Shown piece by piece: positions 53,510-62,461 of a stretch of DNA of 64,000 bases; the stretch's first letter is position 1; each line of letters begins with the position of its first letter. Source of the DNA: Cyclobacterium jeungdonense. Lineage in GTDB: Bacteria > Bacteroidota > Bacteroidia > Cytophagales > Cyclobacteriaceae. The stretch spans positions 1-64,000 of the forward strand of contig NZ_WMCD01000005.1 in assembly GCF_010994275.1 (NCBI RefSeq), given 5' to 3'. A model generated the notes under the pieces. It searched no databases. It was given only the letters and a program-made list of their open reading frames with translations, and had not been told where the DNA came from. A program made the position numbers and the translations under genes.

Positions 53510-54430
53510 TTAAAGAAAGTTATCGGCTTTCCGGTAAGCCGCAATTACGTCTGCTTCCCCCTCTTTACCTGGATTGGCGTTTCCATGTTCCATTCCGCAG
53601 ACTCCTTTAAATCCCTTCTCATAGATATATTTAAACACGTTCTGGTAGTTGATCTCACCTGTGCCCGGTTCTTTTCTTCCGGGATTATCTCCAATTTGAA
53701 TGTAGGCGATCTCGTCCCAACACATTTCCATCAGGTTTATCAAATTTCCCTCATTTTTCTGCTGGTGGTAAATATCATAGAGAATCTTACAACTTGGGCT
53801 GTTCACTCCCTTGCATATCATATAAGTCTGAGGCGAATACCTTAAAAATAAATTGGGTGTATCGCTCAATGGCTCCAATACCATGGTCAGGCCATGTGGC
53901 TCCAAAATTTCGGCTCCTTTTCTCAAAGCTTCAATAACATTAGCCGTCTGTATATCCAAGGGAAGGTCCCGCTGGTAATCACCTGGCACCACCGTAGTCC
54001 ATTTAGCGTTGACTCTTTTAGCGACGTCGATGGCCTTTCGGCAACCGTCCAGAAAGATATCCACGTGCTCCTGTTTCCCTGCTGCCAGGGTATTGGCACC
54101 ATTGCCCCCTTTATTTAGAACGAAAACCCCCATGGTCATTCCCAATTTGGCCAGGTGGTTGCCAATTTTTTCCTGCATCTCGGGAGTTCTGCCCATCATG
54201 CCGTTGTCTTCCAGACTCCGAAAACCTTTTTCATGCATAAAGGTAATCTGATCCAACAAATCATCCCCGGCATGATGCTTAAACATCCCAAAATGAGGGG
54301 CGTAGTCCAGATTAAAAGTCTGATCGGCAGGAAGGGTGCCTGGCTGCGCTGCCCTCAAAGTGCCCATGCCGGTTAATCCAGCAGCAACTGAGCCTAGCGA
54401 TACGTTTTGTATGAATTTTCTTCTTTCCAT
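53510..54430 (-). CDS. Tat-exported TIM-barrel isomerase-like protein (hydroxypyruvate-isomerase family)
   Basis: A 306-residue AP-endonuclease-2/xylose-isomerase-fold protein. MERRKFIQNVSLGSVAAGLT is a twin-arginine-like signal. The barrel includes FEKGFRSLEDNGMMGR-type strands, TTVVPGDYQRDL, MVLEPLSDTPNLF with a metal-binding Glu, CKILYDIYHQQ (Asp/His) and IAYIQIGDNPGRKEPGTGEI. The last is typical of hydroxypyruvate isomerase (Hyi-like) proteins. It is the last gene of a three-gene operon after Gfo/Idh/MocA (2 bases) and acts outside the cytoplasm. It probably isomerises or cleaves a sugar derivative; substrate unknown. Confidence 0.87.
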   Translation of the reverse strand: MERRKFIQNVSLGSVAAGLTGMGTLRAAQPGTLPADQTFNLDYAPHFGMFKHHAGDDLLDQITFMHEKGFRSLEDNGMMGRTPEMQEKIGNHLAKLGMTMGVFVLNKGGNGANTLAAGKQEHVDIFLDGCRKAIDVAKRVNAKWTTVVPGDYQRDLPLDIQTANVIEALRKGAEILEPHGLTMVLEPLSDTPNLFLRYSPQTYMICKGVNSPSCKILYDIYHQQKNEGNLINLMEMCWDEIAYIQIGDNPGRKEPGTGEINYQNVFKYIYEKGFKGVCGMEHGNANPGKEGEADVIAAYRKADNFL

Positions 54431-54432
54431 GC

Positions 54433-55752
54433 TTACACAACTTTAGTTTTTCCAGGTACCGCAAAGGCGTAGTATCCCTCTTCGTTCGGAACCACTTTTG
54501 GTTCGGCATCCCAGGCCAGGCGATCCGGCATCAAGCTAATATCAGAATTGATCGCTTCGTCCCAGGTAATGGATTTGCCGGAGTAAGTGGCGTATCTTCC
54601 CAAAATAGAACTCATGGTACTTTTCGCTGCATTTTCTGCGTCTGCAAACTTGTATTCACCCTTGACGATGGCATCAAATAACTGGTCATGCTCTACCTGA
54701 TAAGGGTTGGCATTATTTTTCCCGTCGTGCTCATAAAGGCTGTTTCCCTTGTAGTCAGTCAATCTTCCCGTATGACCTGCATTCATATACACCTTCCCGT
54801 TGGTTCCCTGGAAGCTTTCGTCTACCCTATTGGTCGCTCCCGGGAAGTGACGGCATTCACTATGGATGACGGTTCCATCTTCATAGGTAAACAAGACCAC
54901 ATGGTGATCAAAAATTTCGCCATGTTCTTTTCCCCTACGTACCGTTCTTCCTCCAGTGCCCTCGGCCTTGACCGGGTAGCCTCTTTTCACCCAGTTGGCA
55001 ACGTCTATATTGTGCACGTGTTGTTCGGTGATATGGTCTCCGCAAAGCCAATTAAAGTAATACCAGTTTCTCATTTGGTATTCCATTTCTGTCTGGCCTG
55101 GCTGTCTCTCCCGAACCCAAACGCCACCATCGTTCCAAAACACCTGACCTCCAATGATGTCACCGATTGCTCCGTCATGGATACGGTCTATGGTTTGGAT
55201 GTAGTTATCCTGGTAATGGCGCTGCAAACCGACCACAACATTCAATTTTTTGGCTTTCGCAATTTCTGCCGCTGCAAGCACCCTTCGAATTCCTACCGCG
55301 TCCGTAGCGACCGGCTTTTCCATGAAAATTTGCTTTTCCTGTTTGACAGCTTCCTCGAAATGATCCGGACGAAAACCGGGAGGAGTAGCGATGATCACTA
55401 CATCTGCCTCTTTCATGGCATGTTTATAGCCATCAAATCCAGTAAACTTCATTTCTTCCGGAACGACTACTTTGTCCTTTCCGTATTTTTTAAAAATCCG
55501 CTCGTAACTTTGGTCCAAACGATCTTTAAATGCATCTGCCATGGCCACTAATTGAATGTTTTGACCGGTTTCAAATGCTTGGAATACAGCACCTGTTCCT
55601 CTCCCTCCACAACCGATCACGGCAATCTTGATGGCATCATCCCCAGCCGCATAGGCTCCGGGAAGGCTAAACGGACTCAACATCGCGCCACCGGTCAACA
55701 AGGCGGAGGTCTTGATGAAATCCCTTCTTTGGTTATTTTTCTTGATTTTCAT
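54433..55752 (-). CDS. Tat-exported Gfo/Idh/MocA oxidoreductase
   Basis: A 439-residue NAD(P)-binding oxidoreductase. I take the ATG at 55750-55752 (MKIKKNNQRRDFIKTSALLT) because it begins a twin-arginine signal; the upstream ATG would run into the preceding gene. The Rossmann loop is IAVIGCGGRGTGAVF and the dehydrogenase motif EKPVATDAVGIRRV contains the catalytic Lys. This subgroup includes the NAD-retaining enzymes such as glycoside hydrolase 109. It has its own export signal, so its cofactor would need to be bound before export. The start lies 19 bases after the SUMF1-like gene stop. Confidence 0.9.
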   Translation of the reverse strand: MKIKKNNQRRDFIKTSALLTGGAMLSPFSLPGAYAAGDDAIKIAVIGCGGRGTGAVFQAFETGQNIQLVAMADAFKDRLDQSYERIFKKYGKDKVVVPEEMKFTGFDGYKHAMKEADVVIIATPPGFRPDHFEEAVKQEKQIFMEKPVATDAVGIRRVLAAAEIAKAKKLNVVVGLQRHYQDNYIQTIDRIHDGAIGDIIGGQVFWNDGGVWVRERQPGQTEMEYQMRNWYYFNWLCGDHITEQHVHNIDVANWVKRGYPVKAEGTGGRTVRRGKEHGEIFDHHVVLFTYEDGTVIHSECRHFPGATNRVDESFQGTNGKVYMNAGHTGRLTDYKGNSLYEHDGKNNANPYQVEHDQLFDAIVKGEYKFADAENAAKSTMSSILGRYATYSGKSITWDEAINSDISLMPDRLAWDAEPKVVPNEEGYYAFAVPGKTKVV

Positions 55753-55771
55753 ATTACTTTGAGTTAGATTA

Positions 55772-56752
55772 TTAATAGTCTTCCATTGGTGTTTTGCCAT
55801 AATAGTCCGCTATTTCCTCGGGGCTGGGCGGGTTCAGGGGCCGCACCAGGCGCATGCCCAGAAAAGGAGCCTCTGGAAACCACCATTGGCTTTTGGGAAT
55901 TTGCGGGTCAATTCTTTTCCATTCAGCGGTACTGGCAAACCGTTTACTGCTTTTCAGAAGCGCTGCTTCACTGTCATAACTTCCACCCCGAATCACTTTG
56001 GGATACAATTCCTCGGATACCTTCAGTGGGTTTTCAGCAGGCTTTTCCCTTGTTTTGTAGGCTTCCGGATCGTAATGATCCATAGTCCATTCGTTGACAT
56101 TACCTAAAATATCATACAGGCCCCAGGGATTGGGTTCTTTTTTACCCACTTCATGGGTTATGCCCTCGCTATTGGCCTCATACCAAGCGTATTTATCCAA
56201 ATCTGCAGGATCGTCGCCGAAAAAATAGGCGGTCTCTGAGCCTGCACGGGCGGCATACTCCCATTCCGCTTCAGTGGGAAGCCTGAAAAATACTCCGGTT
56301 TTGAGATACAACCACCTGCAAAACTGAATGGCACCATATTGGGTCATGGCTATGGCCGGCTTGTTCTCCTTTCCCATCCCAAACGTCATGTCAAGATAGG
56401 GTATGGAAGGCCGGGTAAGACCATCTACCTCCGGGCTAAGTGGCCCTTCGCTGGTAGAAGTTTCAAACCCTTTGTCCAGAAACAACTCAAACAAGTCCCA
56501 GGTCACTTCGTGGGAGGCCATCCAGAAAGGGGCCAGTTCCACCGTATGTGCCGGACTTTCGTCCGGATCCCCGTTATTACTTCCCATTCTGAAAGATCCT
56601 TCCGGTATTGGAACCATGGAAAATGACATTCCCGTCCCTGGGACTTCTTGTTGGTAAGGTTCAAATGGGTCTTCGACCTGATACCCGCTGCCTATCAGCA
56701 GCACTGCAGCTACCGAACCCAGCAAGGCGGTCCTTCTTAAATTAGTAATCAT
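55772..56752 (-). CDS. SUMF1/FGE-like exported protein without the active-site cysteines
   Basis: A 326-residue protein with signal anchor (LLGSVAAVLLIGSGYQV, possible lipid anchor absent) and a formylglycine-generating-enzyme (SUMF1) fold: FSMVPIPEGSFRMGSNNGDP, APFWMASHEVTWDLFELFLD, FRLPTEAEWEYAARAGSETA, PWGLYDILGNVNEWTMD, VIRGGSYDSEAALLKSSKRF and PFLGMRLVRP. The FGE cysteine pair near the C-terminus is replaced (KSSKRFASTAEW), so it probably does not make formylglycine. The ATG at 56750-56752 is used; a longer frame would begin at TTG. It heads the sugar operon; two palindromes lie before it. Confidence 0.88.
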   Translation of the reverse strand: MITNLRRTALLGSVAAVLLIGSGYQVEDPFEPYQQEVPGTGMSFSMVPIPEGSFRMGSNNGDPDESPAHTVELAPFWMASHEVTWDLFELFLDKGFETSTSEGPLSPEVDGLTRPSIPYLDMTFGMGKENKPAIAMTQYGAIQFCRWLYLKTGVFFRLPTEAEWEYAARAGSETAYFFGDDPADLDKYAWYEANSEGITHEVGKKEPNPWGLYDILGNVNEWTMDHYDPEAYKTREKPAENPLKVSEELYPKVIRGGSYDSEAALLKSSKRFASTAEWKRIDPQIPKSQWWFPEAPFLGMRLVRPLNPPSPEEIADYYGKTPMEDY

Positions 56753-56780
56753 GGAATTCGTTGAGAAAAGCTTCAATTAT

Positions 56781-56817
56781 ATGAATGATTCATTTATCGT
56801 TTCTGAAGTAATTACTT
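56781..56817. promoter_or_regulatory. Two palindromes before the sugar operon
   Basis: ATGAAT-G-ATTCAT at 56781-56793 and the perfect 12-base palindrome AAGTAATTACTT at 56806-56817 lie 29 to 65 bases before the operon's ATG. They are candidate binding sites for a repressor; no promoter box is certain nearby. Confidence 0.35.
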
Positions 56818-56860
56818 TAGAATCGGTAAATTACTTTTATTTTTTAATAATTGAAAGTGC

Positions 56861-56878
56861 AATGCCAGGGACGGCATT
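56861..56878 (-). terminator. Weak hairpin after the SGNH gene
   Basis: AATGCC (56861-56866) and GGCATT (56873-56878) form a 6-base stem with a 6-base loop, about 70 bases past the stop of the SGNH gene. There is no strong T-run on the minus strand, so termination is uncertain. Confidence 0.3.
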
Positions 56879-56949
56879 TTGGTCCGGTTTCCGGTATCTC
56901 GCCTCTTGATTTTCTAATCGGCAACAGCCCACCTTATGCCTTATTCCCG

Positions 56950-57891
56950 TTATAATAAATTACGATCCGTAGATGAGAATTTGTAAATCACCGCATTCTT
57001 GGGGGAATAGGACCTGATCTCCCGAAAAATAATTTTTGCAACCTCTTCTGTAAAATGAACAGGATCTCTAAAATTATCTTTATCGCGCGTCAAAGGGGAA
57101 GCATAGTTAAAATCAAAAACATCCCCCAGAGATCTCAAATCTGCCAAAAACCGTTTGTTTAATTTTTCAACCGGATATTCTTCCACTAATCGCTGGTAAT
57201 CTATGTGTAAAGGCGGAATCCAAAAAATCAGTTTAATACCTCGCTTCCGGCAAAAGTCGGTTATCTCCTCCAGTTGCTGATAATATTCTGTGGGATAGGC
57301 CATATTACTATGAAACTTCCCCACGCCTTCCAGTTTTTTTTGCCAGTAATAGTCTTTAGCATCCGGATTATCTTCTTCGGAAAGAACCGTTTTCTGGTCG
57401 TTGTCATGGCTCAATAAGGCAATGGCTCCGTTGAACGTATAATTATTAAAAGAGTAGCTGAAGAAATTACTTTTTCTGGAAATGGTCTCTTCCACCCAGA
57501 ATCGTTTGTTGTATTTATTATACAGACTGAGGTTAATACCCATTAATACCGTATCCGGTTGTTGAATACTATTCGCCCACCAAAAAGACTGGATCATTTC
57601 CTTTAAACTGGCACCTCCATAGGCCAGGTTGGCCCAACGTTTTTCTTCCGTGACGTAATATAGACCATTGCTTCGGGAATCACCTATGATCCAATTGGGT
57701 TTCGGATCATTTTCAAATGCCAGCATTTTGAATAAATGGGGCTCAATATCGCTGACTACTTGCTTTTTGGTACGGGTGGAAAAAGCCCCCTCACGGTCTA
57801 AATAATTGTAGGGATCAATAACTACGATCAGCAGGCAATAGGCGGCGAAAGGAATAGAAAAGAATAGTATTTGAAGAATAAATTTTTTCAT
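56950..57891 (-). CDS. SGNH-like membrane-anchored acylation partner (AlgX/DltD-like role)
   Basis: A 313-residue protein. The ATG at 57889-57891 (MKKFILQILFFSI) starts a single membrane helix; an upstream frame would overlap the MBOAT gene. NWIIGDSRSNGLYYV carries the GDS of SGNH hydrolases and DPVHFTEEVAK the closing D-x-x-H. The layout (anchor plus periplasmic SGNH domain next to an MBOAT gene) matches AlgJ/AlgX, DltD and PatB-type partners, which pass an acyl group to a polysaccharide or wall polymer. It begins 5 bases after the MBOAT stop, so the two form one unit. Confidence 0.8.
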   Translation of the reverse strand: MKKFILQILFFSIPFAAYCLLIVVIDPYNYLDREGAFSTRTKKQVVSDIEPHLFKMLAFENDPKPNWIIGDSRSNGLYYVTEEKRWANLAYGGASLKEMIQSFWWANSIQQPDTVLMGINLSLYNKYNKRFWVEETISRKSNFFSYSFNNYTFNGAIALLSHDNDQKTVLSEEDNPDAKDYYWQKKLEGVGKFHSNMAYPTEYYQQLEEITDFCRKRGIKLIFWIPPLHIDYQRLVEEYPVEKLNKRFLADLRSLGDVFDFNYASPLTRDKDNFRDPVHFTEEVAKIIFREIRSYSPKNAVIYKFSSTDRNLL

Positions 57892-57896
57892 TTGCC

Positions 57897-59363
57897 TTAA
57901 AATTGAAAGTAAATAAATTCCTGTTGTACTCCGTTCATGATAAAGCAACAGATGATAATTACGTAATAGGCAACCCATCTGACCGGTTTAGGAACTTTTT
58001 CCGTATCCAACTCCAATCCGTGATTCTTTTCACGTTGAAGCCACTCGACCAAAACAAATCCAATGATCAGAAAGAAAAGGTATAACAGGTGATTACCGGT
58101 ATTCATTGTCCAAAAATCACTTATTGGAAGTTCAAAGATCCGCATGGAAAAAATAATCGACAGGTAATCAAAAGCCATGGAAAGGCTATCAGCCCTAAAA
58201 AACACCCAGGCAAGCACTGTCAGAAGAAAAGTACTGCCCATTTGAACGAGCTCTTTAATCGTTGGCAGGTATTTTCCGGCGGCAACAGTGTCGGTAGTAT
58301 GCGTCCTGTTTCTTTTTGCCAACAAAAGGGGCAGGTAAAACACTGCGTGCAAAGCGCCCCAAAACAAAAAGGTCCAGTTTGCCCCATGCCAGAACCCACT
58401 CACGATGAAAATCACAAATATATTTCGGATAGTTTTTCCTTTGCTCACCTTACTTCCTCCTAGCGGGATATACACATAATCCCTAAACCAGGTGGATAGG
58501 GATATATGCCAGCGCCTCCAAAACTCGGCAATGTCTCTTGAAAAATAGGGAAAGGCAAAATTTTTCCTCAAATCAAATCCAAATAAACGAGCTGTACCAA
58601 TGGCAATATCCGAGTAACCGGAGAAATCCCCGTAAATCTGAAGGGCAAAAAGAACCGCCCCCAAAAATAGCGTGCTACCGGAATAATCTCCATAATTTGA
58701 AAAGATATCGTTAACATAAATGGCACAATTGTCTGCAATTACAACCTTCTTAAACAAGCCCCACAATATTTGTCGCATGCCATCGAGTGCCTTACCATAT
58801 TCAAAGGTGCGCTTTTCAAAAAACTGGGGAAGTAAATTTGTGGCCCTTTCTATCGGACCAGCTACCAATTGTGGGAAAAAACTGACATAGGCAAAAAAGG
58901 AAACGGGATCAGTGGCCGGAGCGAGTTTTTTCCGATAGATGTCTATGGTATAACTCATCGTTTGAAACGTATAAAAACTAATCCCTACAGGTAAAACAAT
59001 GGAAAGCCTCTCCGGATCCATTGACCTGCCAAAAAAAGTGAACGCATCGGCAAAGCTTTCCGCAAAAAAATTATAATATTTGAAAAACCCCAAAAAACCG
59101 ATATTCACCACCATACTGGCGGCCACCAACCATTTTCTCTGTTCTTCTTTCTGATTCCGGCTGAGTTGAATTCCGATAAAATAATCCACCAGGGAACTAA
59201 AGGCAATCAGAGATAAAAAACGATAATCCCACCAGCCATAAAAAATATAACTGGCTACCAATACCCAGAGATTTTGAATCCGTATGTCTTTATTGAATAC
59301 AAACCAGTATAAAATAAAGACCAATGGCAAGAAAATCAGAAATTCAATCGAATTGAATAACAT
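57897..59363 (-). CDS. MBOAT-family O-acyltransferase (AlgI-like)
   Basis: A 488-residue polytopic membrane O-acyltransferase of the AlgI/DltB/PatA group. The family block runs YGDFSGYSDIAIGTARLFGF, then FWRRWHISLSTWFRDYVYIP, and the catalytic His is in IVSGFWHGANWTFLFWGALH. It brings acyl groups (often acetyl) from the cytoplasm to an exopolysaccharide or cell-wall polymer. A minus-strand -7 box TAGTTTTG is seen at 59459-59466. The acylated polymer is not identified by the window. Confidence 0.93.
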   Translation of the reverse strand: MLFNSIEFLIFLPLVFILYWFVFNKDIRIQNLWVLVASYIFYGWWDYRFLSLIAFSSLVDYFIGIQLSRNQKEEQRKWLVAASMVVNIGFLGFFKYYNFFAESFADAFTFFGRSMDPERLSIVLPVGISFYTFQTMSYTIDIYRKKLAPATDPVSFFAYVSFFPQLVAGPIERATNLLPQFFEKRTFEYGKALDGMRQILWGLFKKVVIADNCAIYVNDIFSNYGDYSGSTLFLGAVLFALQIYGDFSGYSDIAIGTARLFGFDLRKNFAFPYFSRDIAEFWRRWHISLSTWFRDYVYIPLGGSKVSKGKTIRNIFVIFIVSGFWHGANWTFLFWGALHAVFYLPLLLAKRNRTHTTDTVAAGKYLPTIKELVQMGSTFLLTVLAWVFFRADSLSMAFDYLSIIFSMRIFELPISDFWTMNTGNHLLYLFFLIIGFVLVEWLQREKNHGLELDTEKVPKPVRWVAYYVIIICCFIMNGVQQEFIYFQF

Positions 59364-59458
59364 GATAAATTAGCTAATAATGTAGGGTAAAAATCTTCAA
59401 GATGACCAAAACATCTGATTCTGCAACGCAAAAACAGTACCATGGCTCTGTTTATGGA

Positions 59459-59499
59459 CAAAACTATATATAAAAACCAATAAAGTGATACTAAATCAC
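59459..59499 (-). promoter_or_regulatory. Candidate -7 box and palindrome before the MBOAT gene
   Basis: TAGTTTTG on the minus strand (59459-59466) matches TAnnTTTG and lies 95 bases before the ATG. Upstream of it GTGAT-ACTAA-ATCAC (59485-59499) is a 5-base inverted repeat near the -33 zone. No exact TTTG is found there. Confidence 0.3.
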
Positions 59500-59527
59500 A
59501 AGTTTTTAATTTTGAACGGTGAATTTA

Positions 59528-62371
59528 TTATGAACTGCTATGCTGACCTGTGGAACTTTTCCCCAGTTCATTCAAATACATTCCCGTAAAATTACCTTTC
59601 TCCAGCATTAATTTTTCCGGCTCGCCTTCGAAGGTTACCATTCCTCCTTTTTCCCCACCTTCCGGACCCAGGTCAATTACCCAGTCGGCTGCTTTGATCA
59701 CTTCGGTATTGTGTTCGATAATGAGCACCGTATGTCCCTGCTCAATCAAGGCATTCATGGAATGCAACAGTTTTTTTATATCGTGAAAGTGCAAACCCGT
59801 GGTGGGTTCGTCGAAAATAAATAAAATCCGGTCCTTGGATTTGGTTTCCCCTTTTCCTAAAAAAGAAGCCAGCTTAACACGTTGAGCCTCTCCTCCACTC
59901 AACGTGTTCGAGGACTGTCCCAAGCCAATATACCCCAATCCTACTTCCTGCAGGGGTTGTAACTTTTGAAGAATGGTATTCTTTCCTTCAAAAAAATCCA
60001 TGGCCTCATCAATGCTCATCGCCAACACATCGGAAATATGTTTATCCTTGTAGGTGACATCCAGAATCTCATTTTTAAATCTCTTCCCCTTGCAGGATTC
60101 GCAAGTAAGGTAAATGTCAGCCATAAACTGCATTTCGATTTTTTGGGTACCTTCACCCTGGCACGCTTCACACCTACCACCGTCTACATTAAAGCTAAAA
60201 AATGCCGGTTTGTATCCACGCTGCCTGGAAAGGGGTAAATCAGCATACAGTGCCCTAATTCCATCATAGGCCTTTACATAAGTGACCGGATTGGATCGGG
60301 AAGACTTCCCGATGGGATTTTGGTCTACAAATTCTACTCGGGTGATTTTTCTAAAATCCCCGTCCAATTTGTCCAGCTTTCCGGATTCCTCCGAAACCGT
60401 ACCCAGGAATTTTCCCAATGCCGGATACAATACCTTCTTTACCAAGGTTGATTTACCCGATCCACTCACACCGGTAATTACCGTCAGCACGCCTAGAGGT
60501 ACCTTCACCGTGATGTTTTTCAGGTTGTTTTCCCTGGCTCCACGAATCAAAATATGATCCTTCCAGGCTCTGTTGACTGTCTTATGACTGATGGATTCCT
60601 GCCCGCTAAGGTATCTGGAAGTGTGCGTGTTTCCAGCAGCCATTAATTCCTCCAAATTTCCCTGAAAAACCAACTCTCCCCCGTGTATCCCGGCATCCGG
60701 ACCAATATCGATTACCTGATCTGCAGCCCGAATGATTTTCTCTTCGTGCTCCACGACTATAACGGTATTTCCCATATCCCGCAGAGTTTTCAATACCGCT
60801 ACCAATCGTTCCGTGTCTCTGGGATGAAGGCCGATGCTTGGCTCATCCAGAATATACATGGACCCCACCAGGGCACTTCCCAAAGAGGTCGCCAGTTTAA
60901 TACGCTGAAATTCGCCTCCAGATAGGGACGAAGTGAGGCGATTGAGGGTCAGGTACCCCAAGCCAACCTGATCCAGGTAGAGCAGCCGATTGGAGATTTC
61001 CTTTAATAACCGATCGGCAACTTTTTGATCGCTTTTAGCGAGGTTCAGATTTTCAAAGAAATGCAGGCATTTATCCAGGGGCAGTAAAACCAAATCAGTA
61101 ATGGACTTACCATTGATTTTTACGTATGAAGCGTCCTTCCGGATTCGGGTACCATGGCAATCGGGACAGGTAGTCCTACCCCTAAACCTGGATAACATGA
61201 CGCGGTACTGAATTTTGTGTAATTTGCTCTCAATAAAAGCAAAAAAGTCATTCAACCCTTTGAAGTATTCGTTTCCGGTCCATAAAACGGCTTTGTCCTT
61301 TTCATCCAGATCTTCATAAGGACGATGAATCGGAAAGTCAAATTTAATCCCATTTTTTAGTAATGGCTGCACCCATTTTTTGGTAGTCTCTCCCCTCCAT
61401 GGGGCAACGGCACCCTCGAATATCGACAGACTTTTATCAGGAACCACCAAATCAGGATCAATACCCAAAACTGATCCAAATCCCTCACAAGTTCTGCATG
61501 CCCCATAGGGATTATTGAAACTAAAAAAATTGACTGACGGCAACTCAAAGCGAATCCCGTCCAGCTCAAATTTATCACTAAAAACACGCTTATCCTTTTC
61601 CGGAATCACCACCGTGCAGGTGCCATGCCCTTCAAAAAAAGCAGTCTGAACACTATCTGCAATCCTAAAGTGGTTGTCCTCATCATCGGAATTAACCGAA
61701 ACCCTATCAATGAGAATTTCATAATTCCCCTCAGGCAGCTCCTCACTTGTTAACAGATCCTCAACAAAAAACGCTTCCCCATCAATTAATACCCGGGTGA
61801 ATCCTTTTTGAAGCAGAATTTCCAACTCTTTGCCCTTTTCCCTTCCTGCCAGCAGATGCAGGGGACAGCTAATCATGACGCGCTCACCCTCCTCAAAAGA
61901 ATGAATGTAATCCACTACATCCGTTACGGTGTGGTGTTTTACTTCCTCCCCACTTACCGGAGAATAGGTTTTTCCAATTCTGCTGAAAAGCAACTTCAGG
62001 TAATCGTATACCTCAGTTGTTGTTCCTACCGTGGACCTGGGGTTTTTGGTGTTTACGCTCTGCTGAATGGCGATAGCAGGGGAAACACCTTTTATATATT
62101 CTACCTCCGGCTTTTCCATGCGACCCAAAAATTGGCGTGCGTAAGAACTGAGGCTTTCCACGTACATGCGTTGACCTTCTGCAAATAGGGTATCGAATGC
62201 GAGCGAGGATTTTCCGGAACCAGACAAACCGGTAACCACCACCAGCTTGTTTCTGGGAATCGCTATGCTCAGGTTTTTTAGATTGTTTACCCGCGCATTC
62301 TTTATAATAATGAAGGATTTTGGATCCAGGTTTTCCAGTATAGTTGTGTTCTCGGTAGTGATTGCGCCCAT
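59528..62371 (-). CDS. uvrA: Excinuclease ABC subunit A
   Basis: A 947-residue UvrA, damage-recognition ATPase of nucleotide-excision repair. Two ABC modules: Walker [16 protein letters not shown] with signature [12 protein letters not shown], and [15 protein letters not shown] with [12 protein letters not shown]. Zinc-binding pairs are visible in [16 protein letters not shown] and in CEACQGEG with CESCKGKRF. The ATG at 62369-62371 is chosen over a TTG 18 bases upstream because the promoter's -7 box lies between them. Length matches the family. Confidence 0.97.
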   Translation of the reverse strand: MGAITTENTTILENLDPKSFIIIKNARVNNLKNLSIAIPRNKLVVVTGLSGSGKSSLAFDTLFAEGQRMYVESLSSYARQFLGRMEKPEVEYIKGVSPAIAIQQSVNTKNPRSTVGTTTEVYDYLKLLFSRIGKTYSPVSGEEVKHHTVTDVVDYIHSFEEGERVMISCPLHLLAGREKGKELEILLQKGFTRVLIDGEAFFVEDLLTSEELPEGNYEILIDRVSVNSDDEDNHFRIADSVQTAFFEGHGTCTVVIPEKDKRVFSDKFELDGIRFELPSVNFFSFNNPYGACRTCEGFGSVLGIDPDLVVPDKSLSIFEGAVAPWRGETTKKWVQPLLKNGIKFDFPIHRPYEDLDEKDKAVLWTGNEYFKGLNDFFAFIESKLHKIQYRVMLSRFRGRTTCPDCHGTRIRKDASYVKINGKSITDLVLLPLDKCLHFFENLNLAKSDQKVADRLLKEISNRLLYLDQVGLGYLTLNRLTSSLSGGEFQRIKLATSLGSALVGSMYILDEPSIGLHPRDTERLVAVLKTLRDMGNTVIVVEHEEKIIRAADQVIDIGPDAGIHGGELVFQGNLEELMAAGNTHTSRYLSGQESISHKTVNRAWKDHILIRGARENNLKNITVKVPLGVLTVITGVSGSGKSTLVKKVLYPALGKFLGTVSEESGKLDKLDGDFRKITRVEFVDQNPIGKSSRSNPVTYVKAYDGIRALYADLPLSRQRGYKPAFFSFNVDGGRCEACQGEGTQKIEMQFMADIYLTCESCKGKRFKNEILDVTYKDKHISDVLAMSIDEAMDFFEGKNTILQKLQPLQEVGLGYIGLGQSSNTLSGGEAQRVKLASFLGKGETKSKDRILFIFDEPTTGLHFHDIKKLLHSMNALIEQGHTVLIIEHNTEVIKAADWVIDLGPEGGEKGGMVTFEGEPEKLMLEKGNFTGMYLNELGKSSTGQHSSS

Positions 62372-62377
62372 AACTTG

Positions 62378-62410
62378 CAAAGATACCAACCCAACCCCGG
62401 AAATGACAAA
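62378..62410 (-). promoter_or_regulatory. Bacteroidota-type promoter of uvrA
   Basis: On the minus strand TTTG (62407-62410), a 21-base spacer and TATCTTTG (62378-62385) match the -33/-7 consensus exactly. Only 6 bases separate the -7 box from the ATG, so transcription should begin at or just before the start codon. Confidence 0.65.
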
Positions 62411-62461
62411 ATGTTACGGAAAATTAACGTATTTGCACGATCATTATCTGCCTGCTCTTGA

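Noticed and set aside
54688-55551. 287-codon plus-strand frame
   Set aside because: Opposite the Gfo/Idh/MocA gene, rich in Cys, His and Phe, and without a start context.
62372-62389. TTG start 18 bases upstream for uvrA
   Set aside because: The promoter's -7 box lies between this codon and the ATG, so the upstream codon should not be in the mRNA.
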